The notes: generated by a model not told the origin, from the sequence alone. A DNA stretch of 64,000 nt from an uncultured Selenomonas sp. (GCA_934202005.1 CAKPXP010000003.1:1-64000); one strand, 5' to 3'. Shown: positions 23,786 through 32,637, numbered from the stretch's first letter. Numbers and translations are program-made.

Positions 23786-26146
23786 CTAGGCGTTTTCCTC
23801 TCCGAGCGCGTACATGGCGGCGACGGCCTGACCGAGACTGATGCCGCCGTCATTGGGCGGCACGAGACTGTGCGTGAGGACGTCGAAGCCCGCCGCGCGC
23901 AGAGCTTGCTCCGTGAGGCGCAGCAACAGCAGGTTCTGGAAGACGCCGCCTGAGAGGGCGACGGCATCGAGCCCCGTGCGCCGCCGCCCTTCCTCGCAGC
24001 CCGCGCAGATGAGCGCGGCGAGACTCGCGTGGAAGAGATAGGCGAGATGCGCGGATGGCACGCCCTCTCGTCTGCGCGCGAGGAGCGTGAGGAAGAGCGC
24101 CTGCGTCGGCAGCAGGAACCGTCCGTCCGCCGCATCGCGCAGCGGGAGACAGAGCGGTGCGGCCGTCCCTCCTTTTGCCTCGAAGCGCTCTGCCGCGAAC
24201 TCGAGCGCCATCGCCGCCTCGCCCTCGAAGGTTGAGTGCGTGCAAAGGCCGAGCAGCGCGCTCACGGCATCGAAGAGGCGTCCTGCGCTCGTCGATGTTA
24301 CGCAGTTGAGCTGGCGGCGGAGCAGGAACGCCTGTGCGGCGAATTCCTGCTCCGTGCAGAGTCGCAGCTCGTGAACGGCGCAGTCGGCGAGGGCCTGCCA
24401 ATCGGTGGCCCCTTCATCGCTGCCGGGGAAGGCTGACTGCAGCAGCGCGGCCGCGATGCGCCAGCCTTCGCGCGGTGCCTTGTCGCCGCCCGCCTGCGCG
24501 AATGGCTCGATGGAGCCGAGCCGCGTAAATCCCGCGTAGTCCGCGCGCAGGATCTCGCCGCCCCAGACGGTGCCGTCCGTGCCGTAGCCCGTGCCGTCAA
24601 GCGCTATGCCGAGCACGGGACCGGATACATCGTGCTCGGCAAGGCAGGCGAGGATATGCGCGTAGTGATGCTGGACGGGGAAGACGGGCAGGCCGAGCTC
24701 ATGGGCAATCGCCGTCGTATTGTAGCGCGGATGGAGGTCGCAGGCGACGACCTCCGGCGTGATCTCGAGCAGGGAGGCGAGGAGGTGCACGCTGTCTTTG
24801 AGCGCGAGCACCGTGCGCAGATCGCTCATGTCGCCGATATAGGGCGAGGGGTAGAAAAGCTCCCCCGTGCCGAGCGTAAAGCTGTTCTTGAGCTCGCCGC
24901 CGATGGCGAGCACCTGTCTGCGCTTTCCGCCAGTTGCGGCGGAGACGAAGAAGGGCAGCGGCGCAAGCCCGCGGCTGCGGCGGATGAGGTAGGGATGGCC
25001 CGCGTGCCAGTCCATGACGCTGTCGTCCGCGCGCAGGCGGATGCGCCGGTTGTGCGTGAGGATGAGATCCGTCATGGGCGTGAGCGCCGCGCGCGCTTCC
25101 GCGTCCGTATGGCAGATCGGCGCGCCCGACGGGTTGCCGCTCGTCATCACGAGGTACGCAGGCATCGCGCTGTCGAGTCCGTCGGGATAGGAAAAGAGCA
25201 GCATCTGGAGCGGCGCGTAGGGGAGCATCATGCCGACGCGCGGATTGCCCGGCGCGACGGAGGGCGCGAGCTGCGCCTCCTCACGGCGCGGCAGCAGCAG
25301 GATGGGCTTCTGGTGCCCTGTGAGCATCGCCTTCTGCACCGCGTCCTCGATGCGGCAGGCGCGGCGGACGGCGGCGAGGTCGCGCGCCATGACGGCGAAC
25401 GGTTTGCGCGGGCGGTGCTTGGCCTTGCGCAGCGCCGCGACCGCCGCTTCGTTCGTCGCGTCGCAGGCGAGGTGGAAGCCGCCGATGCCTTTGACGGCGA
25501 TGCAGCCGCCGCGCGCGAGCACTTCGCGCGCTCGCGTGATGGCTGCGCCGCCGCGTACCTCCTGCGCGTCCAGCAGGTAGACCTCAGGGCCGCAGTCATT
25601 GCAGCAGACAGGCTGCGCGTCGTAGCGCCGCGAGGCAGGCGAGTGGTACTCGGCGGCGCAGGCGTCGCACATGGGGAACTCCCGCATGCTCGTGCGCTCG
25701 CGGTCGTAGGGCATGGCCTCGAGGATGGTGAGGCGCGGCCCGCAGGCCGTGCAGTTGATGAAAGGGTGCAGGTAGCGCCGGTTCGCCGGATCGTAGAGCT
25801 CCGCGCGGCACTTCTCACACGTCGCGATGTCCGGCGATACGAAGATATCGCCGCGCTCCCTCGCGCTCTCGATGATGGAGAACGAGGAGAACGCCGTGTC
25901 AGCGGCACAGGCGGCGAGCGCCTGCGTCTCCACGCGCAGGATGACGGCGCGCTCCGGCGGCTCGTTTTCGATGGCATGCAGGAACTTCTGGCAGGCGACG
26001 TCGCTCCCCTGCGCGAAAATCTCGACATAGGGGCCTTTGTTCGCGACGCTGCCGCGGATGCCGAACTTTGCGGCGAGGCGGCTGACGAACGGGCGGAAGC
26101 CGACGCCCTGCACGATGCCGTAAATCTTGCTGTGGTAAAGGGACAC
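23786..26146 (-). CDS. hypF: HypF, carbamoyltransferase for CN ligand synthesis
   Basis: A 786-aa multidomain enzyme that transfers carbamoyl phosphate to the HypE C-terminal Cys. Domain order: acylphosphatase (GIVQGVGFRPFV, residues 10-21), paired zinc fingers (CEKC, CTAC, CDAC, CNDC; residues ~110-185), YrdC-like domain (KGIGGFHLACDA) and Kae1-like domain (QHHYAHILACLAEH, ALDGTGYGTDGTVWGGE). GTG 26146 is the start, 8 nt after AGAGGTG. It follows the first component-1-like pair by 38 bp, showing that hyp genes sit inside the nitrogenase-like operon. Confidence 0.96.
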   Translation of the reverse strand: MSLYHSKIYGIVQGVGFRPFVSRLAAKFGIRGSVANKGPYVEIFAQGSDVACQKFLHAIENEPPERAVILRVETQALAACAADTAFSSFSIIESARERGDIFVSPDIATCEKCRAELYDPANRRYLHPFINCTACGPRLTILEAMPYDRERTSMREFPMCDACAAEYHSPASRRYDAQPVCCNDCGPEVYLLDAQEVRGGAAITRAREVLARGGCIAVKGIGGFHLACDATNEAAVAALRKAKHRPRKPFAVMARDLAAVRRACRIEDAVQKAMLTGHQKPILLLPRREEAQLAPSVAPGNPRVGMMLPYAPLQMLLFSYPDGLDSAMPAYLVMTSGNPSGAPICHTDAEARAALTPMTDLILTHNRRIRLRADDSVMDWHAGHPYLIRRSRGLAPLPFFVSAATGGKRRQVLAIGGELKNSFTLGTGELFYPSPYIGDMSDLRTVLALKDSVHLLASLLEITPEVVACDLHPRYNTTAIAHELGLPVFPVQHHYAHILACLAEHDVSGPVLGIALDGTGYGTDGTVWGGEILRADYAGFTRLGSIEPFAQAGGDKAPREGWRIAAALLQSAFPGSDEGATDWQALADCAVHELRLCTEQEFAAQAFLLRRQLNCVTSTSAGRLFDAVSALLGLCTHSTFEGEAAMALEFAAERFEAKGGTAAPLCLPLRDAADGRFLLPTQALFLTLLARRREGVPSAHLAYLFHASLAALICAGCEEGRRRTGLDAVALSGGVFQNLLLLRLTEQALRAAGFDVLTHSLVPPNDGGISLGQAVAAMYALGEENA

Positions 26147-26184
26147 GGGAGCACCTCTTTCTGAAAAGCGACGCGATTAAGAAA

Positions 26185-27285
26185 CTACTGAGCGTCCGCG
26201 GGCGCGAGGCGGCCGCTTGCCGCGAAGTGCGGCAAGTCGAAAAAGGCGCCGCGGTACGCGGGCAGCGCCCGCCGGTAGATCGCGTCGGCGATGATGAGAT
26301 CGTAATGGCCCTCTAGGGCGCAGCGGGGCAGGTCGTCCTCCTCGCGTAGCTGGATGTCCTGCGGCTGGCTGTAAGCGCCACAGCGCGTAAAATACGTCGC
26401 GCAGGTGATGGCGGCATGTGGATAACGCCGCGCGAGCGATCTGCGCAGCGCGTTCGCTTTGCACTGCTGGTGCACGATGAGGATGCGCTGCGCCTGCGCG
26501 GGCAGCGCGCTGTCCGCAAGGCTGGCGGCGAGGTCTTCCTCGATGAGAGGGAAACCAATGCGGTACGGCGTGCCGAACGTTTTTTCGAGCCACTGCGCGG
26601 CCGCGAGACCAGCGGGGGCGATGACGAGATTTTCCTCATTTTCCGCGGCCGCGGCGTACTGCGAGAGGCGGTGGTCGAGTCCGTAGCAGCGGAGGTGTTG
26701 CCAGCCCTGCGCCTTGAGGCGCGCGCGCAGCCGCACCGCCGTCGTGTCCGCAAGATCCATGGGCGTTGCGCCGAGCACGCCGAGTGTGCCGCGCGCGATA
26801 CGGGACGCGGTGGCAGGCAGGTTTGCGAATCGTCGCAGCAGTGCGAGATAGGCAGCGGAAGCGCCAACATCATAGAGATGCGTGCCGTCCGTCACTACGG
26901 CGATGGTCGGCACGCCCGTCGCCTGCTCCGTGAGGCGGCAGAGCGCGCGGTAGTCCGTGCCGATGATGGCGGGCACCGGTGTGCCGATGAGCGCGATAAA
27001 AGGAAAGGATCGTCCGCTCGTGCGGAACGACTGCACAGCGCGGGCGATTTTCGCGACGAGCTGGTCGTCGCGGCCGAGAATCGCGTCCATGTCGCGCAGA
27101 GCGGCGCTCACGACGACGCTGCGTGGCCCATTGTCGCGTGCGCGCGGCTCATCGAAGCCGCAGATATTTCCCGCGCAGCCGCCGGCGTCCACGATGACGA
27201 CGAGCCCGCCGAGCGGGAAGAGGACCGAGGCCGCTCCCGCGTCATCCGGAGCGAAGGGCGGCAGGAAGAGACGCAGACCTTTCAT
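26185..27285 (-). CDS. Nitrogenase component-1-like protein, NifK/NifN-like (pair 1 beta)
   Basis: A short (366-aa) component-1-like protein similar to the 18533-19900 product: both share a GG(L/M)VVI segment ending in GC and the AILGRDD sequence. It has GGC at C37 plus C42 but lacks the earlier Cys (LPPFAPDD instead of CCLLPTYS). It also lacks the third canonical Cys (IGTPVPAIIGTDY). The beta chain thus appears stripped of most P-cluster-type ligands, as in scaffold or regulatory members of the family. Its ATG overlaps the partner's stop by 4 bp. Confidence 0.7.
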   Translation of the reverse strand: MKGLRLFLPPFAPDDAGAASVLFPLGGLVVIVDAGGCAGNICGFDEPRARDNGPRSVVVSAALRDMDAILGRDDQLVAKIARAVQSFRTSGRSFPFIALIGTPVPAIIGTDYRALCRLTEQATGVPTIAVVTDGTHLYDVGASAAYLALLRRFANLPATASRIARGTLGVLGATPMDLADTTAVRLRARLKAQGWQHLRCYGLDHRLSQYAAAAENEENLVIAPAGLAAAQWLEKTFGTPYRIGFPLIEEDLAASLADSALPAQAQRILIVHQQCKANALRRSLARRYPHAAITCATYFTRCGAYSQPQDIQLREEDDLPRCALEGHYDLIIADAIYRRALPAYRGAFFDLPHFAASGRLAPADAQ

Positions 27286-28604
27286 GAGACACCTCCGAGC
27301 TTTTCGAGGAGCGCATCCGTGAGGCGCAGCAGCGCGTCATAGCCGAATGGCTGCTCCTCACTGTTCCAGGCAATGCAGGGGAGCGAGGGATAGTAGAAGT
27401 GTGCGTCCGCGCCGAGCACGAGATCGGGTGCGTCCTCATCATCCGGGAATGCGGCCATCGTCGGCGAGAGATTCGAGTAGATGCGCGTCAGAGGCGAGCA
27501 ATCGGCGAGCGCGCGCAGGAAGAAGAGATCCTGCGGCTGCACGGTGGAGAAGATTTTCGTAACGGTAAAGCCCGCGCCGCTGAGCACGAGCGCGAGCTCG
27601 AAGGGATCTGCGTTCAGCCGGCTGCCGACGGCGAGGCAGACGCGGCGCCCCGCGAGCGCCTCACGGAGTGCCGCGAGGCGGTCTTTGGCGCGCTCGTAAA
27701 GCGGCGCATCGTCAAGCGTGACGCCGAGCGCGCGGGAGAGTGCCTGATATTGGTGATGGATGCGGCCGGGTGCGTAGAAGCGCCGCAGGCCGACGAAGGG
27801 GATGCGGAGTTTTTTTGCGAGCAGCGCGGCCGCGGCCTGCGCCTCCTCCGCGAGCACGAGGTTGACATTCGCCTCCGCCATGGCGGAAAACTCCGCGAAT
27901 GTGCGGCAGCGGCCGATCTCGCGGATCTGTCTCACGCCGGAGCCGCGCAGTAGCGCGTAGAGCTCCGATGTCTCCGCCCAGGGTGCGAAGCTGCCGAGCA
28001 GGTTCACGCTCGCCGCGACCTTCGGGCGCGGGGCGAGCAGGCTGTAGATGGCCTCGCGCACCTGCACCATCGGCGGGTGGATGCTCTCGCGCGTGAGCGC
28101 GTACATATAGCAAGGGCGCACGGGTAGATGGACGCGCGCCTCCGACTTGCGGGCGACGCGCTCCATATCGGTGCCGAGCAGTGCATCCGCGCAGGTGCAG
28201 CAGAGCATGACGGCGGACGGCGGCTCGCGGCGGCTCGCGACGAACGCGGTGGCGGCCTCTGGGATGCGCGCGAGATGGCGGCCCGTCACGATGTCACGCT
28301 CATCCATCTCGTAGAACGCGAAGCGTTCCCCGTAGCGGCCGGGGCCGGAGAGCGCCGCTGTATTGTGGCCGCAGCACGGCGGTGAGATGAGCAGCATGAT
28401 GGAGCCGGGGACGCTGAGCCCCGCGCGCTTGACGCCGAAGCCCTGCGCGCCCGGCGAGTTGAAATCGAGCGCGGCGGAAGAGTTGTAGATGAGGTGGCCG
28501 CTCGTCGTGAGCTCCGCGGGAATCCCCGCGGGCCCCGCGGCGGCAAGCTCCGCCGCCGTACGAGAAAAGGCGGCAGGCTCTGCGCCTGCGCGTGTGTCAT
28601 TCAT
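27282..28604 (-). CDS. Nitrogenase component-1-like protein, NifD/NifE-like (pair 1 alpha)
   Basis: A 440-aa component-1-like protein with candidate ligands C77/C78 (ISPPCCGHN) and C135/C136/C138 (MLCCTCADALLGTD), the second matching the STCxxxxIGDD site of NifD/NifE. Later RIPFVGLRRFYAPG and AVGSRLNADPFEL fit the C-terminal Rossmann-like domain. ATG 28604 follows GGAAAGGAG by 9 nt; the open frame further upstream is not supported. It is coupled to the next gene by ATGA overlap and lies 116 bp after the Fe-protein gene. Confidence 0.75.
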   Translation of the reverse strand: MNDTRAGAEPAAFSRTAAELAAAGPAGIPAELTTSGHLIYNSSAALDFNSPGAQGFGVKRAGLSVPGSIMLLISPPCCGHNTAALSGPGRYGERFAFYEMDERDIVTGRHLARIPEAATAFVASRREPPSAVMLCCTCADALLGTDMERVARKSEARVHLPVRPCYMYALTRESIHPPMVQVREAIYSLLAPRPKVAASVNLLGSFAPWAETSELYALLRGSGVRQIREIGRCRTFAEFSAMAEANVNLVLAEEAQAAAALLAKKLRIPFVGLRRFYAPGRIHHQYQALSRALGVTLDDAPLYERAKDRLAALREALAGRRVCLAVGSRLNADPFELALVLSGAGFTVTKIFSTVQPQDLFFLRALADCSPLTRIYSNLSPTMAAFPDDEDAPDLVLGADAHFYYPSLPCIAWNSEEQPFGYDALLRLTDALLEKLGGVS

Positions 28605-28720
28605 GGTGCGGCTCCTTTCCTGATGCCGGTTCTGGCGGTGGGGAAGCTCCTTCTGGCAGTCGACGCGGTCTGTTCTTTTCCAAGCGCAGCGGGCGCTGTG
28701 CGGCTGCCTGCTGCCTCGAA

Positions 28721-29485
28721 TCATGACTCCTGCGGCTCGCTGGTGAGCAATGATCGCGCGAGCGCGAGGAATTTCTCGCTGATGGGGAGGTGCGGCGCTG
28801 CCTCGATGACGGTGCGCCCTTCCTCCTCCGCGCGATTGATGGCGTCGCTGCGCGGAAAATCCGCGAGGATGGGCAGCGAGCGCGCCGCGGCGAACGCGCG
28901 GACTTTCTCCTCCTCGTCCGGAACGTTGCGGCGGTTGAAGAGGATGCCGCGCACGCGCGCGTAGCCGCGGTCGCGGAAGTTCTCGACTGCGTCGGCGATA
29001 TTTCCCGCCGCGTAGAGCGCCATCTTTTCGCCTGACGTCACGATGAGCACATCCTCCGCGTAGCCCTCGCGGATCGGCGCGGCGAAGCCACCGCAGACGA
29101 CATCGCCGAGCACGTCGTAGAGTACGATGTCCGGCGCGAACGTCTCGAAGAGAGAGAGATCCTCGAGCAGGTCGAACGTAGCGATGATGCCGCGGCCCGC
29201 GCAGCCGAGCCCCGGCGTCGGTCCGCCCGTCTCGATGCAGAGCACGCCGCCGAAGCCCGTGCGGGAGATCGCCGCGAGATCCTGTGGCGGCTCGTCGTGC
29301 TCTCGCAGATAGCCCATGACCGAGGTGAGCGGCTGGCCGCCCAGCAGGTTGGAGGTCGAGTCGGCCTTCGGATCGCAGCCAATCTGGATGACGCGCTTGC
29401 CGAGCCGCGCGAACGCGGCGGCGAGATGGCTCGTGAGCGTCGATTTGCCGATGCCGCCCTTGCCGTAAATGGCGATTTTCTGCAT
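28721..29485 (-). CDS. NifH-like Fe protein (nitrogenase-like reductase ATPase)
   Basis: A 254-aa dimeric ATP-dependent electron donor. P-loop GKGGIGKST (residues 8-16), CDPKADST (switch I area, C37), [12 protein letters not shown] with cluster Cys95 and Arg98 (the position ADP-ribosylated in NifH), and [11 protein letters not shown] with cluster Cys131. All residues needed to bridge a [4Fe-4S] cluster between two subunits are present. It is the first gene of the array and the only Fe protein for two component-1-like pairs. It is shorter than NifH (~290 aa), closer in size to BchL/CfbC-type proteins. Its substrate partner is unknown. Confidence 0.9.
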   Translation of the reverse strand: MQKIAIYGKGGIGKSTLTSHLAAAFARLGKRVIQIGCDPKADSTSNLLGGQPLTSVMGYLREHDEPPQDLAAISRTGFGGVLCIETGGPTPGLGCAGRGIIATFDLLEDLSLFETFAPDIVLYDVLGDVVCGGFAAPIREGYAEDVLIVTSGEKMALYAAGNIADAVENFRDRGYARVRGILFNRRNVPDEEEKVRAFAAARSLPILADFPRSDAINRAEEEGRTVIEAAPHLPISEKFLALARSLLTSEPQES

Positions 29486-29518
29486 ACTGATGACTCCTTG
29501 TCAAAATATTTCTTCTTC

Positions 29519-29547
29519 ATTATACTTTGACGTCAAAAAAAAAGCAA
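29519..29547 (-). promoter_or_regulatory. Promoter of the nitrogenase-like/hyp cluster with palindromic operator
   Basis: On the minus strand TTGCTT (29542-29547), 17-bp spacer, TATAAT (29519-29524), 34 bp from the ATG. The spacer contains a perfect 12-bp palindrome TTTGACGTCAAA (29526-29537), well placed for a repressor or activator to act on polymerase. Confidence 0.6.
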
Positions 29548-29599
29548 ACATCGGGCAAGCATCCGAGCGGCGCGAAGGCGCGCTCTCTTTGATGGTATG

Positions 29600-29628
29600 T
29601 AGTTTGTTCGCTCGTGTTATGATATAAT
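29600..29628 (+). promoter_or_regulatory. Promoter of the M16C peptidase gene
   Basis: TATAAT (29623-29628) preceded by TGA (extended -10). A weak TAGTTT -35 lies 17 bp upstream. Divergent from the nitrogenase-like cluster. Confidence 0.6.
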
Positions 29629-29667
29629 AGATACGTTTTGAAGTGACAGCAAGGAGGAATTTCCATT

Positions 29668-32586
29668 ATGAAGATACAAGAGGTTTGTCACGGCTTTCGC
29701 CTGTTGCGAGAGACGCCGGTGCCTGAGGCATCTGTGACGGCGTACGAATTCACGCACGAAAAGAGCGGCGCGCGCCTGCTCTACCTGAAGACGACGGACG
29801 ACAACAAGGTCTTCTCAATCACATTCCGCACGCCGCCGACGGATGACACGGGCGTCGCGCATATCGTCGAGCATTCGACGCTCTGCGGCTCGCGCAAATA
29901 TCCGCTCAAGGAGCCGTTCGTCGAGCTTGTCAAGGGCAGCCTCAATACGTTCCTCAATGCGATGACGTATCCGGACAAGACGATGTATCCTGTCGCGAGC
30001 CGCAACGACAAGGATTTCCAGAATCTCATGGATGTCTACCTCGACGCGGTATTCTATCCCGCGATGCGCGAGAATTCGCAGGTGCTCATGCAGGAGGGCT
30101 GGCACTATGAAATCGAAAGCCCGGAGGCACCGCTCACCTATAGCGGCGTTGTCTACAATGAGATGAAGGGCGCGCTCTCTTCGCCGGATGACTTGCTCGA
30201 AAGCAAGATTATGGCCGCACTCTATCCCGATACGACGTACCACTATGAGTCCGGCGGCGATCCGGCGGCGATTCCGCAGCTCACGCAGCAGATGTTCACG
30301 GACTTCCACGCGCGGTATTATCACCCGTCGAACAGCTATATCTACCTCTATGGCGATATGGATATCGATGAGAAGCTGCGCTATCTCGACGAGGCGTATC
30401 TCTCGCACTTCGACCGCATCCCCGTGCCCTCGCACATCGATCGTCAGCCGGCATTCGACGCGTTGCGCCATGCCGCGCAGGAATATCCGGTGAGCGCGGG
30501 GGAGGAGACACGGGAAAAGACCTTCCTTTCATTGAATTGGAAGGTCGGCGAGGCGCAGGACGCCAAGACGATGTTCGCGTTCGAGATTCTCGAGCATGCC
30601 CTGCTCCGTACGCCGGCGGCTCCTCTGCGCAAGGCGCTCATCGACGCACATCTCGGCAAGGATGTTGATTCGGAGTTCGAGACGGATCTCATGGAGCCCT
30701 TTTTCTCCATCATCATCAACAATTCTGAGGCGGAGCGTCAGGAGAAATTCTACACGACCGTCATGGAGACGCTGCGCCGCCTCGTAGCAGATGGGCTCGA
30801 CCGTACGCTCATGGAGGCGTCACTCAACCGCTTTGAGTTCAAGCTGCGCGAGGCGGATTTCGGCTCGGCGCCGAAAGGGCTCATCTATAATATCCATTGC
30901 CTGCGGAGCTGGCTCTATGACGGCGATGCGCTGGATTATCTCTTCTATGAGGATACGCTCAAGGAACTGCGCGATGGCCTCGCGCAGGGGTATTTCGAGC
31001 GGCTTATAGAGACATATCTGCTCGATAATCCGCATGTAGTACTTCTGACGCTCGCGCCGTCTACGACGCTCGCAGCGGAGAAAGAGCGCGTGATGACAGA
31101 GGAGCTCGCGGCGCGCAAGCGGGCGATGAGCGAGGAGGAAATACAGTCCGTCATCGAGGGGACGAAGGCGCTCAAGCTGCGCCAGCAGACGCCGGATACG
31201 CCGGAGGCGCTCGCGACGATTCCTGTGCTGAAGCTCGGCGACATCCGCAGGAAGGCCTACGAGCTGCCGCTGGCGGTCAGCGAGATCGCGGGCAGGAAAT
31301 TGCTCGAGAGCGACGTGGAGACGAACGGCATCGCCTACCTCACATTCTATTTCGACGCCTCGCGGGTCGCGCAGGCGGATCTGCCGTACGCCTATCTGCT
31401 CTGTGCCCTGCTCGGCAGCGTGGATACGCAGGAGCACTCCTATATGGAACTTGCGAATCTCGCGAACCTCCATACGGGCGGCATGAGCTTCGACCTTGGT
31501 GCCTATACCTATAAGGACGCGCCGGAGACGTTCCTGCCGAAGCTGCGCGTGAAGGCAAAGGCGCTCACGCGCAAACTGCCGGAGCTCTTCTCGCTGCTGC
31601 GGGAAATCCTCCTGGAGAGCCAGTTTACGGACGCGAAGCGCCTGAAGGAGCTCCTCGAGCAGGAGCAGGTCTCCATCGAGATGAACATGCAGCGCAGCGC
31701 GCACAACGTCGTGGCCTCGCGCCTCGCCGCGTATTTCACGAAGGCAGGTGCTTATGAGGATGAGGGCGCGTTGCCGTACTATGAGTTCGTCAAGGCGTTC
31801 CTCAAGGATTTCGATGCCTCGCTCCTTCGCCTGCGCGAGGCTGCGTCACGCCTGTTGCCGCGTCTCTTCGGCGGCGAGGAACTCGTCGTCAGTCTGACAA
31901 TCTCTGCGTCCGATGCGGCAGCCGCCAAGGCAGAGCTCGGGCATTTCCTCCAACAGCTGCCGGCGGAGGCGTATCCTAAAGAGGAGTACCATTTCCCGCT
32001 CAAGAAGGAAAATGACGGTTTCCTCTCCGCAAGCCAGGTTCAGTACGTCGGCAAGGGTGCGAACTTCAAGCAGCTCGGCTTTTCCTATACGGGCGCGATG
32101 CGCGTGCTCGAGACGCTGCTGCGTTACGGCTATTTCTGGACGAAGATCCGCGTGCAGGGCGGCGCATACGGCGCGTTCACACGCTTGCGGCGCGACGGGC
32201 AGCTCTTTTTCGGTTCCTACCGCGATCCGAATCTCAAGGAGACGCTCGACGTCTTTGACGGGACGGCAGAGGTCGTGCGCCATTTCGAGGCAACAGACCG
32301 TGAGATGCTCAAGTCCATCATCGGCACGATGAGCGGCGTCGACATGCCGCTGACACCGAGGATGAAGGGCGATGCCGCGGCGGAGTGTTACCTGCGCGGC
32401 ATCACTTACGAGGATCGTCAGCAGTCGCGCGACGAGATTCTCAGCACACGGCAGGAGGATATCCGCGCGCTCGCGCCGCTTATCGACGCTTGCATGCACG
32501 AGAATGCCATCTGTGTCTTCGGCGCGGAGGAGAAGGTAAAGGAAAATGCCGCGCTCTTCGGGCGGTTGACGCGCGTGATGGATTGA
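29668..32586 (+). CDS. M16C metallopeptidase (presequence-protease/insulinase family)
   Basis: A 972-aa zinc peptidase of the PreP/Cym1 type. The inverted zinc motif HIVEH (about residue 66) is followed by STLCGSRKYPLKEPF, typical of M16C, and by VYNEMKGALSSPDD carrying the distal Glu region. Four M16 half-domains are expected from the length, with PYAYLLCALLGSVDT at the start of the second half. It degrades oligopeptides in a closed chamber. AAGGAGG lies 9 nt before the ATG. No signal peptide is seen, so it is probably cytoplasmic. Confidence 0.93.
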   Translation: MKIQEVCHGFRLLRETPVPEASVTAYEFTHEKSGARLLYLKTTDDNKVFSITFRTPPTDDTGVAHIVEHSTLCGSRKYPLKEPFVELVKGSLNTFLNAMTYPDKTMYPVASRNDKDFQNLMDVYLDAVFYPAMRENSQVLMQEGWHYEIESPEAPLTYSGVVYNEMKGALSSPDDLLESKIMAALYPDTTYHYESGGDPAAIPQLTQQMFTDFHARYYHPSNSYIYLYGDMDIDEKLRYLDEAYLSHFDRIPVPSHIDRQPAFDALRHAAQEYPVSAGEETREKTFLSLNWKVGEAQDAKTMFAFEILEHALLRTPAAPLRKALIDAHLGKDVDSEFETDLMEPFFSIIINNSEAERQEKFYTTVMETLRRLVADGLDRTLMEASLNRFEFKLREADFGSAPKGLIYNIHCLRSWLYDGDALDYLFYEDTLKELRDGLAQGYFERLIETYLLDNPHVVLLTLAPSTTLAAEKERVMTEELAARKRAMSEEEIQSVIEGTKALKLRQQTPDTPEALATIPVLKLGDIRRKAYELPLAVSEIAGRKLLESDVETNGIAYLTFYFDASRVAQADLPYAYLLCALLGSVDTQEHSYMELANLANLHTGGMSFDLGAYTYKDAPETFLPKLRVKAKALTRKLPELFSLLREILLESQFTDAKRLKELLEQEQVSIEMNMQRSAHNVVASRLAAYFTKAGAYEDEGALPYYEFVKAFLKDFDASLLRLREAASRLLPRLFGGEELVVSLTISASDAAAAKAELGHFLQQLPAEAYPKEEYHFPLKKENDGFLSASQVQYVGKGANFKQLGFSYTGAMRVLETLLRYGYFWTKIRVQGGAYGAFTRLRRDGQLFFGSYRDPNLKETLDVFDGTAEVVRHFEATDREMLKSIIGTMSGVDMPLTPRMKGDAAAECYLRGITYEDRQQSRDEILSTRQEDIRALAPLIDACMHENAICVFGAEEKVKENAALFGRLTRVMD

Positions 32587-32589
32587 GGC

Positions 32590-32608
32590 GGAAGCGCGTG
32601 CCGCTTCC
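32590..32608 (+). terminator. Weak terminator after the M16C gene
   Basis: GGAAGCG (32590-32596) pairs with CGCTTCC (32602-32608), with TTGACTTTC following. It overlaps the next promoter's -35 region. Confidence 0.45.
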
Positions 32609-32637
32609 TTGACTTTCAAGTCTCGTCATGCAATAAT
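32609..32637 (+). promoter_or_regulatory. dapA promoter
   Basis: TTGACT (32609-32614), 17-bp spacer, AATAAT (32632-32637) with extended TGC. A ~100-nt leader follows; it does not resemble a lysine riboswitch. Confidence 0.65.

Noticed and set aside
18533-29485. Functional Mo-nitrogenase for N2 fixation
   Set aside because: Component-1-like chains are short and lack the usual ligand set, and no nifB, nifV, nifS/U or molybdate genes are present.
29668-32586. Peptidase gene as part of the nitrogenase-like cluster
   Set aside because: It is divergent with its own promoter and belongs to a common housekeeping peptidase family.
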